A stretch of DNA of 64,000 nucleotides from Linanthus parryae (Eukaryota; Streptophyta; Magnoliopsida; Ericales; Polemoniaceae): the NCBI GenBank assembly GCA_023055425.1, contig JALGPY010000012.1:13451922-13515921 (forward strand), given 5' to 3'. Both the position numbers and the translations under genes were made by a program. The first letter of the stretch is position 1, and every line of letters starts with the position of its first letter. Below are positions 59,640-64,000 of this stretch, in pieces. A model generated the notes under the pieces. The model did not search any database. It was not told the DNA's origin and saw only the letters and a list, made by a program, of their open reading frames with translations.

Positions 59640-60469
59640 ACCATTATGGCCTTGCCCTTTCTCTTGTTGATGCTTTATTCAGCTGTCCTCAACATATTGG
59701 GTAAATCTGGCAGAGGCTTGACGATCTCATTCATGTTATAGTTCATGATGAACTATCCTGAACTATTAGGCAACGATTTCAAGATGAGATCAGTGGCCAA
59801 CTCTTGGCCCACTGGAAACCCTAGGCGTGTGAGGCTCTCCAAGTATCCGGTCATACATAGTACGTGTTTCCCCACATGGTTTCCCTCTGACAGATGACAT
59901 TTGAATAATGCCTTGGAAACTTCATACCGCTCAAACCTCGCCTGCTCTGGGAAGAGCTGCTTCAAGTGAATTATCATATCAAACACAGCCATGTTCTCAA
60001 GTTGCTTCTCAAGCTCAGAGCTCATTGTGCAAAGTGTAAGGCAGGCCGCATCATTAGCATCATCGATGATTCTTTTGATGCGCCTTTATGGCTGTAGCAG
60101 AATTGTTATCTTGGAAACTTCATACCGCTCAACCCTCGTCTGCTCTTGGAAGAGCTGATTCAAGTGAATTATCATATCAAACACAACCATGTTCTCATGT
60201 TGATTCTGAAGCTCAGAGCTCATGGTGCAAAGCATAAGGCAGGCCGCATCATTAGCATCATCGACGATTTTTTTATGTGCCTTTATGGCTGCAGCAGAAT
60301 TGTTTTCTGGACCCTCAGAAACTTCCTCCTCTAGCGTGTACAGTTTCTTTTGTTGCTTGAGAACGATTCTCAAGCTTCTGTACCAATCTAGAAAGTTTGT
60401 TCCAGAAAAATTGTCCTTCTCAAGGATGGCTTGTAGGGAATGTGATGAATTCGATGAATTGTTTGCCAT
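59640..60469 (-). pseudogene. Copia C Gag remnant with 198-bp tandem duplication
   Basis: Minus-strand ATG at 60469, opening MANNSSNSSHSLQAILEKD. 59912-60109 and 60110-60306 are a tandem copy of the MIIHLKQLF / MIIHLNQLF region, so part of Gag is present twice. Frame breaks and stops follow before the zinc-knuckle remnant near 59490. Confidence 0.85.
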
Positions 60470-61642
60470 TGGAATTCTACAAAATGAGAAATATACAAGT
60501 TTTAGTATTTTGTGAACAAATAACTACATTTTAATAATGGCTAGATTATTAAACATATCTCCCACTATTCTTCTCAGATTAATATCCCTCTATATTAATG
60601 CAGAAAATATCATTATATTTTTTAGTGGGGCCAATATCCATATTTCACTTATTTTTTAGCTTGCTTTGGCAAGTCACCCAAAAATTAGTTATTTAGGTAG
60701 GAACTATTTCAATGTTCATCTACCATGCAACTCTTGGTTCAATTGAGCAAATAACTCCTTATTTATATATCTCATAGATAATCCAAATTGGTTGCCTCTA
60801 GGCTTTTTAATCCTATTAAAATCACTTAGTTGCGTCCAACCTCTTACTCTGACATTTGAACATTACTTACATGTGCCATCACATCACATCATGATGAATC
60901 AAGTCGCCTTGCTTTGACACGCACGAGCTTGGTAAATCATGATGGTGAGTGTTTAAGTAACGAGAAGGCAAAACACAATATTTAAATTTGAGGGATTTTT
61001 CTTTCAATTTTAATTGTTTCGTTGATCCATATCAACTAATCTACTTATTTGAGTTGGACAAACTCACAATAAAAGATCCGGGCTGTATTATCTTGTTACC
61101 AATTTTGCTTGTATCATCCATATATCAACAATAAATAACAAGAAAATAAAATAAACAACTACAAAAAAAAATTAAACATGATATGGATATGATGAGGATA
61201 TGGCATCTAAACTAAAATATTCCCAAGCCAATGAGAATATCTATGAACCCTAAAACGGCAAGCTCATCTCCACGTGCCTCAATCTTTTAGTTCATGCTCC
61301 ATAGCTTTGTGGAATGCAGCCATCTTGTGGTTTCTTCTATTCTTTAGGCTTCTTCTTCATGTCTTGGGTATCATTTACTCTATCTAATACTAGCTAGCAT
61401 ATATACTAAATAGAGAGATCTCACAAGTTGAGAAGAAGACCGGACCGCAGGCCGTAAAACCTAATTAACAATTACATTAATTATTACAATAAAACCAAAC
61501 ACGAAATAAAACAATCACAACATCCACACCTAAGGTCATATTCAACCACCATGCGAACAGCACATAAATAGTTAAAATCCAATTTCAACGCGCTTGATCA
61601 AATTTAGTTGTTTCGGATGTACTAGGGTTAAAACGGTCCAAG
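60470..61642 (-). other. Copia C leader remnant
   Basis: Homologous to the copia A and B leaders, with one recognisable GCAGGCCGTAAAAC at ~61447. It ends abruptly at AACGGTCCA, where LTR sequence begins. Confidence 0.7.
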
Positions 61643-62773
61643 AGGTAGGGGACGACACTAGGGGGTTCGGCTCTCTAGTGTTGTTCCCTCTCCTTGCTTT
61701 GTTCTCTCTTACTCAATGTAGGATATGAGCATTAGTAATAAAATAAAAATAAGATAGGAGTGCTCTTTATATAGTTAATAAACTATTTATTAACTGCATA
61801 AAGACCCAATCCAAATCATGTCCTTACACGGATTAGTCCACATAGCAAATTAGTCCTACTAAGTTTGCATGTGGTTGCGTATTGATCCTTATAATTAATT
61901 AATAATTAATTAATCATATTAATTAATTTCCAAGTCTAGCTTAATCCATATGGCGTGTGACCCCATATGCCCCTTCTTAATTGGTAGTAACGATTACTAA
62001 CATGGAGTGGTGTTTAGCAACACATCCATGCTACCCAACTAATAGAAATAGTCACTAATCCGACAAACCTTGTGAATATATTGTCTCATCCCTTTGTCTC
62101 TATATTCAGATTGGACACAAGACATACAAGTCACACTCGTAATCCAATCCATAGTTTCTCGATCATGGGAATAGTCTTATCCTTGCAGATAACATCAATA
62201 TCCCATATTGATTTATCTCAGTCTAGCCAGACATTCTATAAGCACTATCCCTTGAGCGACCGTGGATATTTGCTCCCGTTATGTGGAAGGGACAAATTCT
62301 ATCTACATCACTACTGTCTCTAAGCTTGCTTCCTGTTGTGTCCGATGTGAGCCTTTATTACTACACAGTTACGGTGTAGTGTTTGACGATATCAAAACAC
62401 AATATTCCACATCTAGAGGATCTAGTGACCTCAAGTCTAAGGATGACAATACCGTTGTCACTACGAGAAACACTTGTGACTTTACATAACTTGTATGTAG
62501 CCTTCTCGTTGTGGGTCAATCCAGTATGCCATCACTCCTAATGCATACCCATGTCCGAGACTTGATATCTCCATATCAATCTACCCACATACTGGTCGAT
62601 AGTTGATCGTCCAATTAATCAGTATAACCGACTAGGATATTTAAGATAAACAACACATTTGTAATATAAGGACTTCATTATATTAAATATCACCAAAAAT
62701 AATGCAATGAATATTCTAGCATAAAATAACGTTCATATTAAATAAGATTGCCTCTAGGGCATCTATTCCAACA
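61643..62773 (-). repeat. Copia C right LTR (5' in its sense), truncated
   Basis: Matches 55199-56313 of the left LTR. The ~305 bp nearest the leader are deleted together with the primer site. It ends CTATTCCAACA. Confidence 0.85.
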
Positions 62774-63090
62774 ATCTTCTTCATACTCAAAGAGGAAAAC
62801 AAAGATGTCGAAACATGCCGTATCTACCTCAACTGTGCTTATGAGATTCCACACTCCTGTGGAGATCCTATTCATCGTGTTCTTCCCATACACTTTGTGG
62901 CGGCATTTTTTTTGATTAAGTTTTTTTCACACGGCTGTTTAACAATTTATGGGTCGTCGTCAAGTTGTAGTAGAAGATTTTGAGTCATTGAAAGTTATAG
63001 AAATCTCAAACAAAGAGATTTAATTTTCTATTCTACCAAAACGGAGACGAAAGCAGAAAGTTTATCCTACCGAAGAAGCCATCGGAGCAA
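62774..63090. other. Spacer
   Basis: AT-rich, no coding or RNA feature seen. Confidence 0.5.
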
Positions 63091-63630
63091 AGTTTTAAAA
63101 ACCGGAATGACCATCAAACCGGTGAGGCATCGGTTCATGATCGGACCGGTGGTCGGACTGTATTAATCCCACGTTTATTTAATAGTATATATATGTTATG
63201 TTTATTAAAAAAATAGTAAACATAATGGAGAATAGCCAAAAAATACTTGAATGTTTTAATTTGATACTTATTTATTTTTATAATGATAGCAATATTACAC
63301 AATAAACAAACGCGCAAAAATAACTAAATTATGGTAAACAACAAATATAATATGAGGTTTATAATATATATACAAATGTTGATTCACACTAACAAACATG
63401 CTCTTGGCCCAGTGGTTAAGTCGTTTGCTTATGAGAGAGATCTTTTGGAGTTTGATTCCCACTTCTGGCAATAATTTTTTGAATTTATTGAAAATCGACC
63501 AGCTTTCAACCCCATCGGTTTGCTGGTTGGACGCAAAATATGTCGGTCTTTTATCGGTTCGTGCCTATCCGGTCTGATCTACGAAACGAAACGGTCACCG
63601 CCTGAATCGGCCGGTCCAGTTTTTAAAACT
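63091..63630. mobile_element. 540-bp inverted-repeat element with tRNA-like insert
   Basis: Ends AGTTTTAAAAACCGGAATG and, inverted, AGTTTTAAAAACTGGACCG, with 18 of the first 22 positions matching. No clear target duplication, no transposase. It contains TGGCCCAGTGG (63405-63415) and AGTTTGATTCC (63449-63459), spaced like pol III A and B boxes. Superfamily uncertain. Confidence 0.55.
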
Positions 63631-64000
63631 ATGAGAATAAACCTAACAAGGGTAGGAAGATGGGGTATGAAAACCCAATAAAATTCCCATCTCCCTAAAA
63701 TTGCATAGCACATTTGCTAGAGAGAGAGAGAAAATTATAGTCTATGGTAGGGGTATAAGGGAAACCGAATAAACCGGTCAAACTGACCGAACCAAACCGA
63801 AATCCTTCGTTTTGGACGGTTTTTTGGATGTTCAATTTATGAATGGTTCAAGTTTTCACAAACCGGTCTAATCGGTTCGGTTTACAGTTTGTATAAATAT
63901 CACACCGCACCAAACCAAACCGAACCGATATGTGCCTAATGTACTTTTATTAAAATATATATTGCGTAAAGTATATTAAATAATCTAAAAACATAGAACA
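63631..64000. other. Right-end spacer with CCGGTT/AACCGA repeats
   Basis: 63750-63945 is full of AACCGG, ACCGAACC and GGTTCGGTTT, including partly inverted copies, and resembles the edge of another repeat cut by the window end. No coding sequence. Confidence 0.45.

Larger units (their letters stand above)
54895..62773 (-). mobile_element. Copia element C (related to copia B), minus strand, degenerate
   Basis: Left LTR 54895-56313, right LTR remnant ~61643-62773. Possible target duplication ATATT (54890-54894) against ATCTT (62774-62778). Gag and Pol are homologous to copia B but carry many frameshifts, stops and a 198-bp duplication. A deletion joins the leader directly to mid-LTR at ~61642 and removes the primer site. 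The oldest copia copy in the window. Confidence 0.9.

Noticed and set aside
63400..63475. Functional tRNA gene
   Set aside because: A and B boxes are present, but I cannot draw a good cloverleaf or acceptor stem; better explained as tRNA-derived repeat.
1..64000. Integrated pararetrovirus (caulimovirid) sequence
   Set aside because: All RT-bearing regions have LTRs and integrase; no movement-protein-like or coat-protein-like frame was seen.

Overview
The window is nuclear DNA of a flowering plant, species not determinable. It is almost entirely transposable elements, many inserted inside one another. The evidence is plant-type LTR retrotransposons of the Ty3/gypsy (Athila-like, Tat-like) and Ty1/copia (Tork/Angela-like) groups, PIF/Harbinger and hAT transposase remnants, a plant mobile domain (PMD) reading frame, and AT-rich spacers with MITE-like repeats. 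I see no convincing single-copy host gene and no rRNA, CRISPR array or bacterial-type feature.

Layout. (1) 1-9622: a ~138-bp tandem duplication of unknown nature, whose second unit is split by a complete, very young Athila-like element (454-9513, TSD TTTTA). That element encodes only Gag and protease. (2) 9607-14866: a minus-strand retroposed, incompletely spliced transcript with 16-bp target duplications (9623-11502), a TIR-type DNA element (11630-12975), and AT-rich spacer with a 57-bp tandem duplication and a candidate Helitron 3' end. (3) 15099-46483: a decayed Tat-like gypsy element (TSD GCTAG) with sense gag-pol and a long antisense, intron-containing PMD gene. Its antisense gene has been hit by a truncated copia LTR (25746-27052) and by copia element B (27149-44101, minus, TSD AGGTT). 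Copia B's left LTR has in turn been hit by copia element A (28007-36450, plus, TSD TATCC). This gives three levels of nesting. (4) 46484-52300: a broken hAT-type transposase gene on the minus strand, interrupted by a PIF/Harbinger element (47595-51537, TSD TTA) that carries both its transposase and its Myb-like reading frames. (5) 52300-54890: spacer with a 438-bp tandem duplication, one copy of which holds a 66-bp Stowaway-like MITE. (6) 54895-62773: an old, heavily mutated copia element C (minus) with a deletion that removed its primer-binding site. (7) 62774-64000: spacer, a 540-bp inverted-repeat element containing tRNA-like pol III boxes, and CCGGTT-rich sequence.

Relative ages, from LTR pairs compared by eye: Athila-like (~2 differences in 1959 bp), copia B (~2 in 1428) and copia A (~8 in 1436) are recent; the Tat-like element (~35 in ~600) and copia C are old. 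Copia A sits inside copia B yet has more LTR differences, which is a mild paradox. Functionally, the Athila-like element would need RT, RNase H and integrase from a partner. Copia A and B are each one in-frame stop away from an uninterrupted polyprotein. The Tat-like, PIF, hAT and copia C coding regions are all inactivated by frameshifts, stops or catalytic-residue changes.
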